Shown: piece after piece, positions 8,852 through 17,158 of the stretch
How the letters are laid out: the number at the start of each line of letters is the position of its first letter
How positions within the stretch are numbered: the first letter of the stretch is position 1
Assembly: GCA_013822245.1 (NCBI GenBank)
Contig: PNKE01000060.1
Location: forward strand, 1-64,000
Source: Candidatus Solibacter sp.
GTDB lineage: Bacteria; Acidobacteriota; Terriglobia; Bryobacterales; Bryobacteraceae
Direction of reading: 5' to 3'
Length of the DNA stretch: 64,000 nt
Notes under the pieces: generated by a model
Seen by the model: only the letters and a program-made list of their open reading frames with translations
Database searches by the model: none
Told to the model about the DNA's origin: nothing
Program-made: the position numbers and the translations under genes

Positions 8852-9228
8852 GCTTCAAGTGTACCTTGGGCCAGAGTGGTGCGGACCTTCTTTGGCAGGG
8901 TGGAGAGGACGATGGCGTAGGCTTCGGCGAGGCGTTTTCTGATTTCGGTTTTGGTCATGGCGGCGGGGTCTTCGAGAGAGACCCAGTGGGCGCGGGCGAG
9001 ATAGGGCGCGGGGATGATGCCGGGGCGTTCGATCAGCTCGTCGAAGCCCTCCTCCGTGCATTTGAACGACAGCAGGGCTTTGGCGTTCGCGGCTGGTTCC
9101 AACGGCACGGCGGCATACATTTTTCCGCCGATCTTGAAGACCAGGTCGTCGCCCCATTGGACGGTTTCGGTGGTATGCGGCAGGGCCATGCAGACCGTCC
9201 GGACCCATTCGGCGCTGACGGGCGTCAT
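8848..9228 (-). CDS. MmcQ/YjbR family protein
   Basis: A 126-residue protein of the YjbR/MmcQ fold. Recognisable blocks are the N-terminal CMALPHTTETVQWGDDLVFKIG, here in two parts, GGKMYAAVPLE, and the C-terminal YLARAHWVSLED followed by helices. The family adopts a double-wing, CyaY-like fold and is often labelled DNA-binding, but its function is not established. It is translationally coupled to hicB (ATGA overlap). A TATACT element lies nine to fourteen bases before the ATG and no ribosome binding site is visible, so the transcript may be nearly leaderless. Confidence 0.82.
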   Translation of the reverse strand: MTPVSAEWVRTVCMALPHTTETVQWGDDLVFKIGGKMYAAVPLEPAANAKALLSFKCTEEGFDELIERPGIIPAPYLARAHWVSLEDPAAMTKTEIRKRLAEAYAIVLSTLPKKVRTTLAQGTLEA

Positions 9229-9330
9229 GGGGTTCAGTATAGTCTCCGGAGCGGGAGCCGGGAAGCGGGTGCGTCCGGAGCGCAGCCGCGCTACAATCGA
9301 AACCGCTTATCGATTTGACAGGAGGAGGCG

Positions 9331-10302
9331 ATGCTCGAAAACGTCAATCTCCAGCGCAGGATTTCCAAGGAGGAGTACCAGCAGGCGCTGCCGGCGTTGC
9401 AGCGCAGGCTGTATGACCTGGAAAAGGCGTGTTGGGACCATGGTATCCCGTCGGCGCTGATCTTTGAAGGCTGGGAGGCGGCGGGCAAGGGCGGCAGCAT
9501 TTCGGCGCTGACGCAGCGGCTGGACCCGCGTGGATTCAAGCTCTATTCGATCACCGAGCCGCGCACGCATGAGACGTGTTACCCGTGGCTGCGGCGGTTC
9601 TGGCTGAGGTCGCCGAACAAGGGCGAGATGGTGATCATGGACCGCTCGTGGTACTACCATGTGCTGGACGAGCGGGTGGACAAGGCGGTGACGGCGGGCG
9701 AGTGCAGAAAGGCCTATACCGACATCGTCGAGTTCGAACGCATGCTGGCGGCCGATGGATGTGTGTTCGTAAAGCTGTGGTTCCACATCAGCAAGGAAGA
9801 GCAGAAGCGGCGGTTCAGGGCGACTGAAAAGGATCCGTTCGAAGCCTGGCAGGTGACGGCGCGCGACTGGAGGCGGCACGAACAGTATGAGCAGTATCTC
9901 GACGCCGCCGAGCAGATGCTGGAGATGACCGAGAGCGGATTCGCGCCGTGGACCATCATCGAGGCGACGTCGAAATGGTGGGCGCGCAGGAAGGTGTTCG
10001 AGGCGGCCATCAGCGCGCTGGAGAATGCGCTGGGCGGCAAGGCGCCGCCCGTGCAGCCGGAGCCGAAGCCGAAACGGGCGGCGGTGAAGCCGGTGGCGGA
10101 GGAGAAGAAGCCTGAGAAAGTCAAGCCGAAGCAGGAGAAAGACAAGAAGAGCAAGGCGGCCAAGCCGAAAACGGTTGAACTGAAGGCGAACAAGGCGAAG
10201 GCTGGGAAGGCTGCGGCGAAGGCGTTGAATCCCGCCGCGGCGAAGCCCAAGCCGAAGCCGGAAACGAAACCCGCGAAGAAGGCAGGCAAGACCAATGCTT
10301 GA
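9331..10302 (+). CDS. ppk2: Polyphosphate kinase 2 family protein with Lys/Ala/Pro-rich tail
   Basis: PPK2 enzymes transfer phosphate between polyphosphate and nucleotides. This 323-residue protein has the P-loop (G47-WEAAGKGG-55), LDPRGFKLYSI, and the lid signature with D104-R-S-W-Y. The kinase domain ends near residue 232. The remaining roughly 90 residues are a low-complexity tail of Lys, Ala and Pro, resembling histone H1 tails; it is not part of the usual PPK2 domain and could bind polyphosphate, nucleic acid or a partner. A strong AGGAGGAGG precedes the ATG. The gene overlaps the next PPK2 gene by eight bases, and the two proteins align residue for residue through position 110, so they are probably a tandem duplication or a split two-domain PPK2. 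Confidence 0.9.
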   Translation: MLENVNLQRRISKEEYQQALPALQRRLYDLEKACWDHGIPSALIFEGWEAAGKGGSISALTQRLDPRGFKLYSITEPRTHETCYPWLRRFWLRSPNKGEMVIMDRSWYYHVLDERVDKAVTAGECRKAYTDIVEFERMLAADGCVFVKLWFHISKEEQKRRFRATEKDPFEAWQVTARDWRRHEQYEQYLDAAEQMLEMTESGFAPWTIIEATSKWWARRKVFEAAISALENALGGKAPPVQPEPKPKRAAVKPVAEEKKPEKVKPKQEKDKKSKAAKPKTVELKANKAKAGKAAAKALNPAAAKPKPKPETKPAKKAGKTNA

Positions 10303-11044
10303 AACACTGGACCTCTCACGCAAGCTCAACCAGCAGGAGTATGAGCCGCAATTGAAACGGCGCCAGATTCAACTGCGCGAGTTGGGGTGGCAGGCCTATC
10401 AGAAGAAGCGGCCGGTGGTGATCGTGTTTGAAGGCTGGGACGCGGCCGGCAAGGGAGGAGCAATCAAGCGGCTCACCGAACGCATCGATCCGCGGGGCTA
10501 CGCCGTCTTCCCCATCAGCGCCCCCCAGGGCGAGGACAAGACCAAGCACTACCTTTACCGCTTCTGGCGCCGCCTGCCCGAACGCGGCCAGATCGGCATC
10601 TTCGACCGCTCCTGGTACGGCCGCGTCCTTGTCGAACGTGTCGAAGGCCTCGCCGCCGAAGCCGAATGGAAACGCGCCTATCGCGAAATCAACTCCTTCG
10701 AACGCCAGATCTGCGATTTCGGAGGAATCCTGTTGAAATACTGGATTCAGATCTCGCGCGAGGAACAGCTCCGCCGCTTCGAGGAGCGCAAGGAGACCGG
10801 CTACAAGGCCTGGAAGCTGACCGATGAGGACTGGCGCAACCGCGGCAAATGGCCTCAGTACGAAGAGGCCGTCGAGGAGATGCTGCTGAAGACATCGACG
10901 CGGACCGCGCCCTGGACGCTCATCGAAGGCAACGATAAGAACTACGCGCGCGTGAAGGTGCTCAACCAGGCCGTCGAGGTGCTGTCGAAAGCGCTGGACT
11001 ACAAGCCCGCCGATCCGCTGGACGGCAACAACCACAAGAAGTGA
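10295..11044 (+). CDS. ppk2: Polyphosphate kinase 2 family protein
   Basis: A 249-residue single-domain PPK2. It has the P-loop G47-WDAAGKGG-55, ERIDPRGYAVFPIS, and the lid D104-R-S-W-Y-G-R. The C-terminal half has the family blocks WIQISREEQLRRFEER, KLTDEDWRNR and TAPWTLIEGNDK. It most closely resembles the shorter class of PPK2 proteins. Substrate class (ADP, GDP or AMP) cannot be assigned by eye. The start codon lies inside the preceding PPK2 gene, so the two are translated together and may form a hetero-oligomer. It ends about 90 bases before the sulfur-transporter genes. Confidence 0.9.
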   Translation: MLETLDLSRKLNQQEYEPQLKRRQIQLRELGWQAYQKKRPVVIVFEGWDAAGKGGAIKRLTERIDPRGYAVFPISAPQGEDKTKHYLYRFWRRLPERGQIGIFDRSWYGRVLVERVEGLAAEAEWKRAYREINSFERQICDFGGILLKYWIQISREEQLRRFEERKETGYKAWKLTDEDWRNRGKWPQYEEAVEEMLLKTSTRTAPWTLIEGNDKNYARVKVLNQAVEVLSKALDYKPADPLDGNNHKK

Positions 11045-11135
11045 CGCCGGCGCGGGCACGGGCGGCTGGGGTAGCCTGGAAATCCGGCTTGACGGTCGCC
11101 GGATGTTCCGCGGCGCACCAGGGAAAGGGACAGGC

Positions 11136-11657
11136 ATGAGTGTGTTGAACAAGAAGCGATGGTCGCCATATCTCGCCGGGACGCTGCTCGGCGTGCTCTC
11201 CTGGTTCGCTTTCCTGACCGCGGGCCAGCCGCTGGGCGTCTCAAGCACGTTCGTGCGGACCGCCGGAATGCTCGAATCCACCGTCGCTCCCGGCCACGTC
11301 CAGTCGAACGATTACTTCAAGGCGGCCAAGGTGAAGCTCGACTGGGAATGGATGATCACCCTCGGCATTCTGATCGGCGCCTTCGCCAGTTCCAGGATGT
11401 CGAAGGAAGCGCCGGGCGAGTCCGTGCCCGCCCTTTGGGCATCCCGCTTCGGACCCTCGCCCGCCCGCCGCATGATCGGAGCATTCCTCGGCGGCGTGCT
11501 GCTGATCTTCGGCGCCCGCCTCGCCGGCGGCTGCACCAGCGGCCACGGACTCAGCGGCTCGATGCAACTCGCCGTTTCCGGCTGGGTCTTCTTTGCCTGC
11601 ATCTTCGCTTCCGGCGTGGCCACGGCGAAGCTGCTGTTCCGGGGAGGCAAGTCATGA
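11136..11657 (+). CDS. YeeE/YedE family sulfur transporter, first half
   Basis: A 173-residue membrane protein with several hydrophobic helices. The diagnostic YeeE/YedE motif GARLAGGCTSGHGLSG carries the conserved cysteine in the pore of TsuA-type thiosulfate transporters. It is half the length of single-chain YeeE proteins and its partner half is encoded immediately downstream with an ATGA overlap. The ATG at 11136 is preceded by AAGGGACAGG. It probably imports thiosulfate or another reduced sulfur compound with its partner; no sulfur-metabolism gene adjoins it. Confidence 0.85.
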   Translation: MSVLNKKRWSPYLAGTLLGVLSWFAFLTAGQPLGVSSTFVRTAGMLESTVAPGHVQSNDYFKAAKVKLDWEWMITLGILIGAFASSRMSKEAPGESVPALWASRFGPSPARRMIGAFLGGVLLIFGARLAGGCTSGHGLSGSMQLAVSGWVFFACIFASGVATAKLLFRGGKS

Positions 11658-12217
11658 TTGAAATTGAAGCTCCGGGCAGACTGCTGCTTGGCCTGGTGAC
11701 GGGTGTGCTGTTCGGATTCTTCCTGCATAAGGGCGGCGTGTCGAAGTATGCCGTGATCACCGGACAGTTCCTGCTGCGCGACTTCACCATGATGAAGATG
11801 ATGATGACCGCCATCATCGTCGGCGGCGCCGGCGCCTATGCGATGCACTCGATGGGCTGGGTGAATCTGACGATCAAGCCGATGCTGATGGGCGGCGTGA
11901 TCATTGGCGCCCTGGTGTTTGGCGTGGCCATGACGGTGCTGGGCTACTGTCCGGGGACGGCGGTGGCGGCGTGCGCGGAAGGGCGCAAGGATGCGTTGAT
12001 GGGCGTACTGGGAATGATCGCGGGAGCGGTGTTGTTCGCCGAAATGTTCCCGTGGTTGAAGTCCACCGTGCTGGCGCTGCCGGATGCGGGCAGGATCACG
12101 CTGCCGGCGCTGACGGGGATGCCGTGGTGGATCTACTTCGCCGTGCTGGCCGCGGGCGCGTGGCTGTTGTTCAGATGGATCGGCCGCAAGGGCTACGACC
12201 ACGGCGGCGAGGCTTGA
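11654..12217 (+). CDS. YeeE/YedE family sulfur transporter, second half
   Basis: A 187-residue membrane protein, the complement of the preceding gene. It contains the second conserved cysteine motif (TVLGYCPGTAVAACAEG) of the YeeE/YedE fold, plus helices FGFFLHKGGVSKYAVI and WWIYFAVLAAGAWLLFRW. The start codon overlaps the upstream stop, and a GGGGAGG site sits in front of it. The two-gene arrangement matches other bacterial split YedE pairs. A hairpin at 12250-12271 closes the unit. Confidence 0.85.
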   Translation: MIEIEAPGRLLLGLVTGVLFGFFLHKGGVSKYAVITGQFLLRDFTMMKMMMTAIIVGGAGAYAMHSMGWVNLTIKPMLMGGVIIGALVFGVAMTVLGYCPGTAVAACAEGRKDALMGVLGMIAGAVLFAEMFPWLKSTVLALPDAGRITLPALTGMPWWIYFAVLAAGAWLLFRWIGRKGYDHGGEA

Positions 12218-12249
12218 TCCGGGCTTCGAACCGTCATCGGAAATGAACA

Positions 12250-12271
12250 GGGCGCGCCGCGGAGCGCGCCC
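12250..12271. terminator. GC-rich hairpin between convergent genes
   Basis: Perfect arms GGGCGCGC (12250-12257) and GCGCGCCC (12264-12271) with a six-base loop lie between the convergent YedE and transpeptidase genes. There is no strong T run on either side, so intrinsic termination is plausible but not certain. Confidence 0.45.
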
Positions 12272-12301
12272 TTGCCCTGACTGCGTTCAATGATTTCCTG
12301 G

Positions 12302-13537
12302 TCAGCGGTAGTAGCCGCTTGTGCCGGCCAGCGCTTCGGCCGACGGCGTGAGCTGCTGGCTCCTGGCGAACCACTGCTGCTCGGACAGGTTCTTATAGAC
12401 CTGGCCGGCGATGCCGGAGGCGACCGGCCCGTTGACGGCGTTGCCGCCCGTGAGCAGGACCGTGACCACCAGTCTGGTCCCATTCACTTCGTTGAAGCTG
12501 CCGAACCAGCCCAGGTGCGTGCGGGCGTCGGTGCAGGTGCCTGTCTTGCCCAGGATGGGTTCCTCGCTGCTGTAGGCCGCGCGGCGGGCGGTGCCGAAAT
12601 CCACTGCCCCCATCATGCCGGGCTTCAGTTCAGGAACCGCGGCCTGGATGTCGAGTTCGCGTTTGATCTTCGGCACAAAGCCGGCGACCTCTTCCTGCGT
12701 CTTCGGATACTGCAGCCAGTACATGGTGCCGCCGTTGGCGATGGTGCCCATCAGCGAGGTCAACTGCAGCGGCGTCAGCCCGATGGCCTCGCCGAAGCTG
12801 GTCATCAGACCGACGGAGACGGTTTTCGGCTTCTCGTCGGGGAACAGCCCGGCGCTCTCGCCGGTGATGTCGAGGCCGGACTTTTCGCCGAGGCCCAGCA
12901 GGCGGGCGTAATGGTAGACCTTGTCGAAGCCCAGCTTTTCGCCGATGTTGGCGAAGTAGGGGTTGTTGGATTTCGCCAGCGCCCAGGTCAGGTTCATCGA
13001 CTCCCTGCGCGACAGCCGCAGCTTGGTTTCGCGGTCGATGATGCCTTCGTTGATGCCCGCGATCCCGGCCACCAGTTTGATGGTGGAGCAGGGCTGATAG
13101 GCGCCGGTGAGAGCCAGTTTCTGATTGACGATGGTCAGGATGCGGCCCGTGCCGGGGTTGGCGACCACCACCGTTCCGTTGAACGGACCCAGCGCCGCGA
13201 CAGCCGCCCGGCGCACCGTCAGATCCTCGCCGTCGATCACGTCGCCGTAGGTTGAATCGGCGAAGTTGGGCGTGTCCCAGGGACTGTAGACCCGCCGCGC
13301 CTTGCGGTACTTGGCCGTTCTCACCGCGCGCTTCTTGGCGGTGGTCTTCTTCGACGCGACAGCCGAGCGGGTGCGGGCATTGGCCTTGCCCGCCGCCTTC
13401 GCTTTCGCTGCCTTCGCGCCCGTTGCGGCGGTCTTCGCCGACGTCTTACGTGCCGTGCTCTTCTTGCTCTGCGCCGCCCAGGCGATGGTTCCCGCCACCC
13501 AAGCCAGACACAGGATTACCAGGAGAATCCGCTTCAT
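12302..13537 (-). CDS. Penicillin-binding transpeptidase domain protein
   Basis: A 411-residue protein with a signal peptide or anchor (ILLVILCLAWVAGTIAWAA), then about 60 residues rich in Lys, Ala, Thr and Arg, then a penicillin-binding transpeptidase domain. All three active-site motifs are present: S151-T-I-K154, S190-N-N192 and K331-T-G333. There is no transglycosylase or PASTA domain, and the protein is shorter than class B PBPs (about 550-650), resembling the isolated transpeptidase domain of FtsI/PbpA-type enzymes. The basic linker could bind anionic cell-wall polymers or nucleic acid. It would crosslink peptidoglycan on the outer face of the inner membrane. A weak promoter can be proposed upstream. 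Confidence 0.88.
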   Translation of the reverse strand: MKRILLVILCLAWVAGTIAWAAQSKKSTARKTSAKTAATGAKAAKAKAAGKANARTRSAVASKKTTAKKRAVRTAKYRKARRVYSPWDTPNFADSTYGDVIDGEDLTVRRAAVAALGPFNGTVVVANPGTGRILTIVNQKLALTGAYQPCSTIKLVAGIAGINEGIIDRETKLRLSRRESMNLTWALAKSNNPYFANIGEKLGFDKVYHYARLLGLGEKSGLDITGESAGLFPDEKPKTVSVGLMTSFGEAIGLTPLQLTSLMGTIANGGTMYWLQYPKTQEEVAGFVPKIKRELDIQAAVPELKPGMMGAVDFGTARRAAYSSEEPILGKTGTCTDARTHLGWFGSFNEVNGTRLVVTVLLTGGNAVNGPVASGIAGQVYKNLSEQQWFARSQQLTPSAEALAGTSGYYR

Positions 13538-13637
13538 TCGTCCTTCCCATCTCCCTTCTCGTTTTCATATCGACCGTTTCTCCTCCGGTCTCCACTTACG
13601 CGAGAACCCCGCGGGTCTTCCGTATCAAGACTTACCC

Positions 13638-13667
13638 ATTTTGTTGTATGCAGGCGCCCTGCGTCAA
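13638..13667 (-). promoter_or_regulatory. Possible promoter of the transpeptidase gene
   Basis: On the minus strand TTGACG (13667-13662) and CAAAAT (13643-13638) are separated by 18 bases. The spacer holds the small inverted repeat GCAGG-CGC-CCTGC (13650-13662), which could be an operator. This is a weak match, about 100 bases before the start codon. Confidence 0.28.
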
Positions 13668-13756
13668 GCACTAAGTGGTCATCTGTCAATTCTTTACAGA
13701 CAGCTAAGGCGAACCTCTCAGATCCCCGCGGGTCCTTCCCCCAGGCCGTCCGAAGC

Positions 13757-15814
13757 CTACAGAAACAGCTTCGGCATGTATTCCGGCGCGTCGGCGAACG
13801 CCTTCAACTCGCCCGCCGCCACCCGGTACATCCGCTCATGGCTGGCAACCGCACCGGCGCTGATCTCGTCATACGCCCGGTGGCAGATGTCCAGGAATCC
13901 GATGTTGTAGTTCTCCCCATCGAACCGTCCCAGCGCCGACTGGTCATACAACGTGAACCAGTGCACACCCACGCAATTCGGATTCGCCGCCGCGTCTTCC
14001 AGGTAAACCCGGTACGCCTTGGCCCGCTCGGCCTGGTTGCGCGTTCGTCCAATGCCCGACGCCGGCAACCCAACGTCGTGCGCGCCAAAGTGCCACTCGC
14101 CCACCATCACCGGCATGTTCAGCATCTTCTCGATCCGTTCGGACCTGTCGCGCGGCAGCGTGTCCATATAGCAGTTGATGCTGAACACGTCGAACGTCTT
14201 CATGCCCTCGACGGCCCACTCCGGCGGCACGCCCGCCCACCGCATGCCGAGATTGAGGTGGTTCGGCGCGGCCTTCCTGCATGCGCCCGACAGTCCGCGG
14301 AAGTAGCGCTCCACCATCGCCACGCTGAACTGGCGCAGGTCGGCCAGCGCCGTCTTGGTCAACACCGCCGTCCAGCGGCCGCGGGCCGCTTTCTCGAACG
14401 TCGTCTCCATCGCCCAGGCCTTCGACAGCGCCGCATCGCCGTCGTATCGGGCCCGCAGCCACTTGGCCAGTTCATCGCGCGTCGCGCAGCCGTCGCTTGT
14501 GTACAGCATCCCGGCCGCGGGCAGTTCAGACGAAAATCCCCACGTCGGCTCGTTCATCAGGAAGTAGCCGACCAGCGCCGGATCCGCCGCCGAGTCCTTC
14601 AACTGCGCCGCGTAATCGGCCGCATCGGCTTCAAACCCGGCATTGAACACATCCGGGAAATCGCGGTAGATCATCGGCGACCGCGACCCGCGGAAACTCA
14701 TCGGCCTCACATACGGGAACCGCGCCCGCGCGGCGTACTCCCACTCGCTCCAGTTCGCCACCGTGTTGAACCGCAGCCGTTTCAACTCCGCCAGCGCCAC
14801 CGTCGACCACTTGTCGCGCCACCCCCTGCTGCCGTATGCCTTGATCAGATTCGCCGCCAGGTAGTTGATGAACTTCGCGCCCCCGCGCCGGCGGTCCTCC
14901 GTGAAGATATCGGCAAACTCGCCCGTCGCCGGCGGCAGCCATTCCAGCGCCGGCTCGATGCCGTCGTAGCGGCCCTGCGTATCGACCCGAACGCAATCCA
15001 CGCCCGCCGACCAGAACGCGCAGCCGTCGGGATCGGTCAGCCACCACCGCCCGTCCGATTTCTTGACGCCGAAGTAACCCGTCGCCTCGCCGATCCTCTT
15101 CGTCCTCCACCCGCCCCAGCGCGTGAACTCCGCCGGCCAGCGCTGCGACGCCGCATTGGCCAGTTGCAGGTTCAGCCGCTTCGAAACCTCTTCCTGCGAC
15201 TTCGACCTGCCCGCCCACTCATGCAGCCTGCTCTGTCCCATCGCGTCCACCAGCGGACCCTTCGGCAGCAACACCCTGTCCAGCTTCGCCGGCTCCGTGG
15301 CCGATGCCCGGATCGGCGTCATCGCCCATCGCGCCGGATAGTCGGGCTTCTTCGACAGCCGGAACGTCAGCCGGTCCACCTTCGACGGATCCACCCGGTC
15401 CCCGCTCACCAACGGCTTCAGGAACGCGCCCTCGCGCGCCGCCTGCCACTGGTTCTGGTCCGTCAATCCCATCGACATGCGGAAGCGGAACGAGCATTGG
15501 TTCAGCCCCGCGAACGTCAGCCGGAACCGCCGTCCCTTCTCGCCTTCCTGCAAATCCACGCTGAACACCAGCATGTGCTGGCCGTCCAGAATGAAGTCCG
15601 CCGCCAGCCATTTCTGCTGCGCCAGCTTGCCCGGCGCGAACTGGCACACATAGCCCGCCCCCGGCTCGGCCGCCGAATACCATTTGCCGCCTTCGATCGG
15701 GCATGGCCCGTCTTCGGTCTTCAATCCCCCGATGATCGACGTGATCTCAAAACCGTCTCCGGTCAGGGGCGCGAGCATTGCCGCGCCGAGAAACGCTCTG
15801 CGGTCCAGGTTCAT
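13757..15814 (-). CDS. Tat-exported agarase-like (GH50-type) glycoside hydrolase
   Basis: A 685-residue protein with a Tat-like leader (DRRAFLGAAMLAP). The N-terminal 200 residues look like a beta-rich carbohydrate-binding part, followed by a TIM-barrel hydrolase. The block GYFGVKKSDGRWWLTDPDG, with SAGVDCVRVDTQGRY after it, is typical of the agarase-like GH50/GH86 group. Candidate acid/base and nucleophile glutamates are E422 in MNEPTWGF and E573 in VGEWHFG, spaced as in clan GH-A. The substrate may be a galactan or another polysaccharide; agarase activity is not implied. The gene is divergent from the M20 peptidase and points toward the transpeptidase gene. Confidence 0.72.
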   Translation of the reverse strand: MNLDRRAFLGAAMLAPLTGDGFEITSIIGGLKTEDGPCPIEGGKWYSAAEPGAGYVCQFAPGKLAQQKWLAADFILDGQHMLVFSVDLQEGEKGRRFRLTFAGLNQCSFRFRMSMGLTDQNQWQAAREGAFLKPLVSGDRVDPSKVDRLTFRLSKKPDYPARWAMTPIRASATEPAKLDRVLLPKGPLVDAMGQSRLHEWAGRSKSQEEVSKRLNLQLANAASQRWPAEFTRWGGWRTKRIGEATGYFGVKKSDGRWWLTDPDGCAFWSAGVDCVRVDTQGRYDGIEPALEWLPPATGEFADIFTEDRRRGGAKFINYLAANLIKAYGSRGWRDKWSTVALAELKRLRFNTVANWSEWEYAARARFPYVRPMSFRGSRSPMIYRDFPDVFNAGFEADAADYAAQLKDSAADPALVGYFLMNEPTWGFSSELPAAGMLYTSDGCATRDELAKWLRARYDGDAALSKAWAMETTFEKAARGRWTAVLTKTALADLRQFSVAMVERYFRGLSGACRKAAPNHLNLGMRWAGVPPEWAVEGMKTFDVFSINCYMDTLPRDRSERIEKMLNMPVMVGEWHFGAHDVGLPASGIGRTRNQAERAKAYRVYLEDAAANPNCVGVHWFTLYDQSALGRFDGENYNIGFLDICHRAYDEISAGAVASHERMYRVAAGELKAFADAPEYMPKLFL

Positions 15815-15959
15815 GGCGTCCGCACTCTATCAGAGCCTTTACTCCAATTCAACCCGGCTTCGCCGGCGACGCCGGATGACGATCCTCACCCAAACTGATA
15901 GATTAGTTACTTGCCGCTCCTGACCCGTCGGCAGCATTTCTATCCAGCGCTCCACCGCC

Positions 15960-16973
15960 ATGTCACGAGTCTTTGATTTGACCCGCCGCCTGATCGACAT
16001 TGAATCGATCACCGGCAACGAAAAGCAGGTGGGCGACTTCGTCCACACGCTGCTCAGCGGCATCGCGCGCACCCACGGCGGCGCCGTCGAACGCATGCAA
16101 GTCGAGCCAGGCCGCGACAACATCCTGGCCACATTCGGCACGCCCGCCGTCACGCTCTCCACCCACCTCGACACCGTCCCCCCCTTCTTCCCGTCAAGCG
16201 AGGACGACGGCTTCATCCACGGCCGCGGCGCTTGCGACGTCAAGGGCATCATCGCCTCGATGATCTGCGCCGCCGAGGACCTGCTCGCCGAAGGCACACG
16301 CAATTTCGGACTGCTCTTCGTCGTCGGCGAGGAACGCAACTCGGCCGGCGCCTACCACGCCGCCCTCCACCCGCGCGGCTCGCGCTTCCTCATCAACGGC
16401 GAACCCACCGGAAACCGCCTCGCCACCGGCTCGAAGGGCGCCCTGCGCTACGAACTCAATGCCAGCGGCCGCATGGCGCATTCGGCTTACCCCGAACTCG
16501 GCGAAAGCGCCATCCTGAAACTGCTCACCGTCCTCGATCGCGTCCGCCGGATGGAACTGCCCGTCGATGACGTCCTCGGCCCCTCCACCGTCAACATCGG
16601 CACCCTCAGCGGCGGCCGCGCACCAAACGTCATCCCAGACCAGGCCATGGCGTCGCTCATGTTCCGGCTGGTCGGCGACCCCGATCCCATTCGCCGCGCC
16701 GTCGCCCGGATTTGCGGCGGGCTGGTCGAAGCCAGCGAGATCCTCTGCATCCCGGCCGTCCGGCTCGGCGTCGTCGACGGTTTCGACACAACCGTGGTCG
16801 CCTACACTACCGATATCCCGGCGTTTCAAGGCGCATGGGGCGAGCCTTACCTGCTCGGTCCCGGCACCATCCATGTCGCTCATACCTCCATGGAGCGCGT
16901 GGAAAAATCCCAGCTCGCCGAAGCGCCCGGCCTCTATAAGACCCTCGTCAAGCGTTTGCTCGCGGGCTGCTGA
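15960..16973 (+). CDS. dapE: M20 family metallopeptidase, probable succinyl-diaminopimelate desuccinylase
   Basis: A 337-residue M20 zinc amidohydrolase. Metal and catalytic motifs are intact: STHLDTVPPF (His, catalytic Asp), GACDVKG (bridging Asp), VGEERNSAG (general base Glu and metal Glu) and HTSMERVEK (final His). A dimerisation domain lies between GSKGALRYEL and the C-terminal part. Alone it could be ArgE, DapE or a peptidase. Its position just before lysC-dapB-dapA-dapD, a succinylase-type DAP cluster that lacks any other desuccinylase, favours DapE. It is about 40 residues shorter than Escherichia coli DapE. A 185-base gap containing a GC-rich hairpin near 17068-17092 separates it from lysC. 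Confidence 0.72.
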   Translation: MSRVFDLTRRLIDIESITGNEKQVGDFVHTLLSGIARTHGGAVERMQVEPGRDNILATFGTPAVTLSTHLDTVPPFFPSSEDDGFIHGRGACDVKGIIASMICAAEDLLAEGTRNFGLLFVVGEERNSAGAYHAALHPRGSRFLINGEPTGNRLATGSKGALRYELNASGRMAHSAYPELGESAILKLLTVLDRVRRMELPVDDVLGPSTVNIGTLSGGRAPNVIPDQAMASLMFRLVGDPDPIRRAVARICGGLVEASEILCIPAVRLGVVDGFDTTVVAYTTDIPAFQGAWGEPYLLGPGTIHVAHTSMERVEKSQLAEAPGLYKTLVKRLLAGC

Positions 16974-17158
16974 GCCAGGCGGCCTCGAGCGCGAACCGGA
17001 CCCCGAATCAGTGATTTGAAAGCGAAAGCCTTGATCGTCGAAACCAATGAGTCTCATCACCGGCGGGAGGCCCGGGCGGCGCCCGCGGGCCTGCTAGTCT
17101 GTCAGTTGCGCGGGGCCGCCGTCCGTCAAGCGGCATGTCCACGGAAGGAAGATTCGAA

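Noticed and set aside
13838-15898. 686-codon plus-strand frame over the glycoside hydrolase
   Set aside because: Antisense to a hydrolase with intact active-site glutamates; Arg/Pro-rich with no domain.
16974-17158. Lysine riboswitch upstream of lysC
   Set aside because: The 185-base leader has a GC-rich hairpin but not the multi-helix lysine aptamer pattern.
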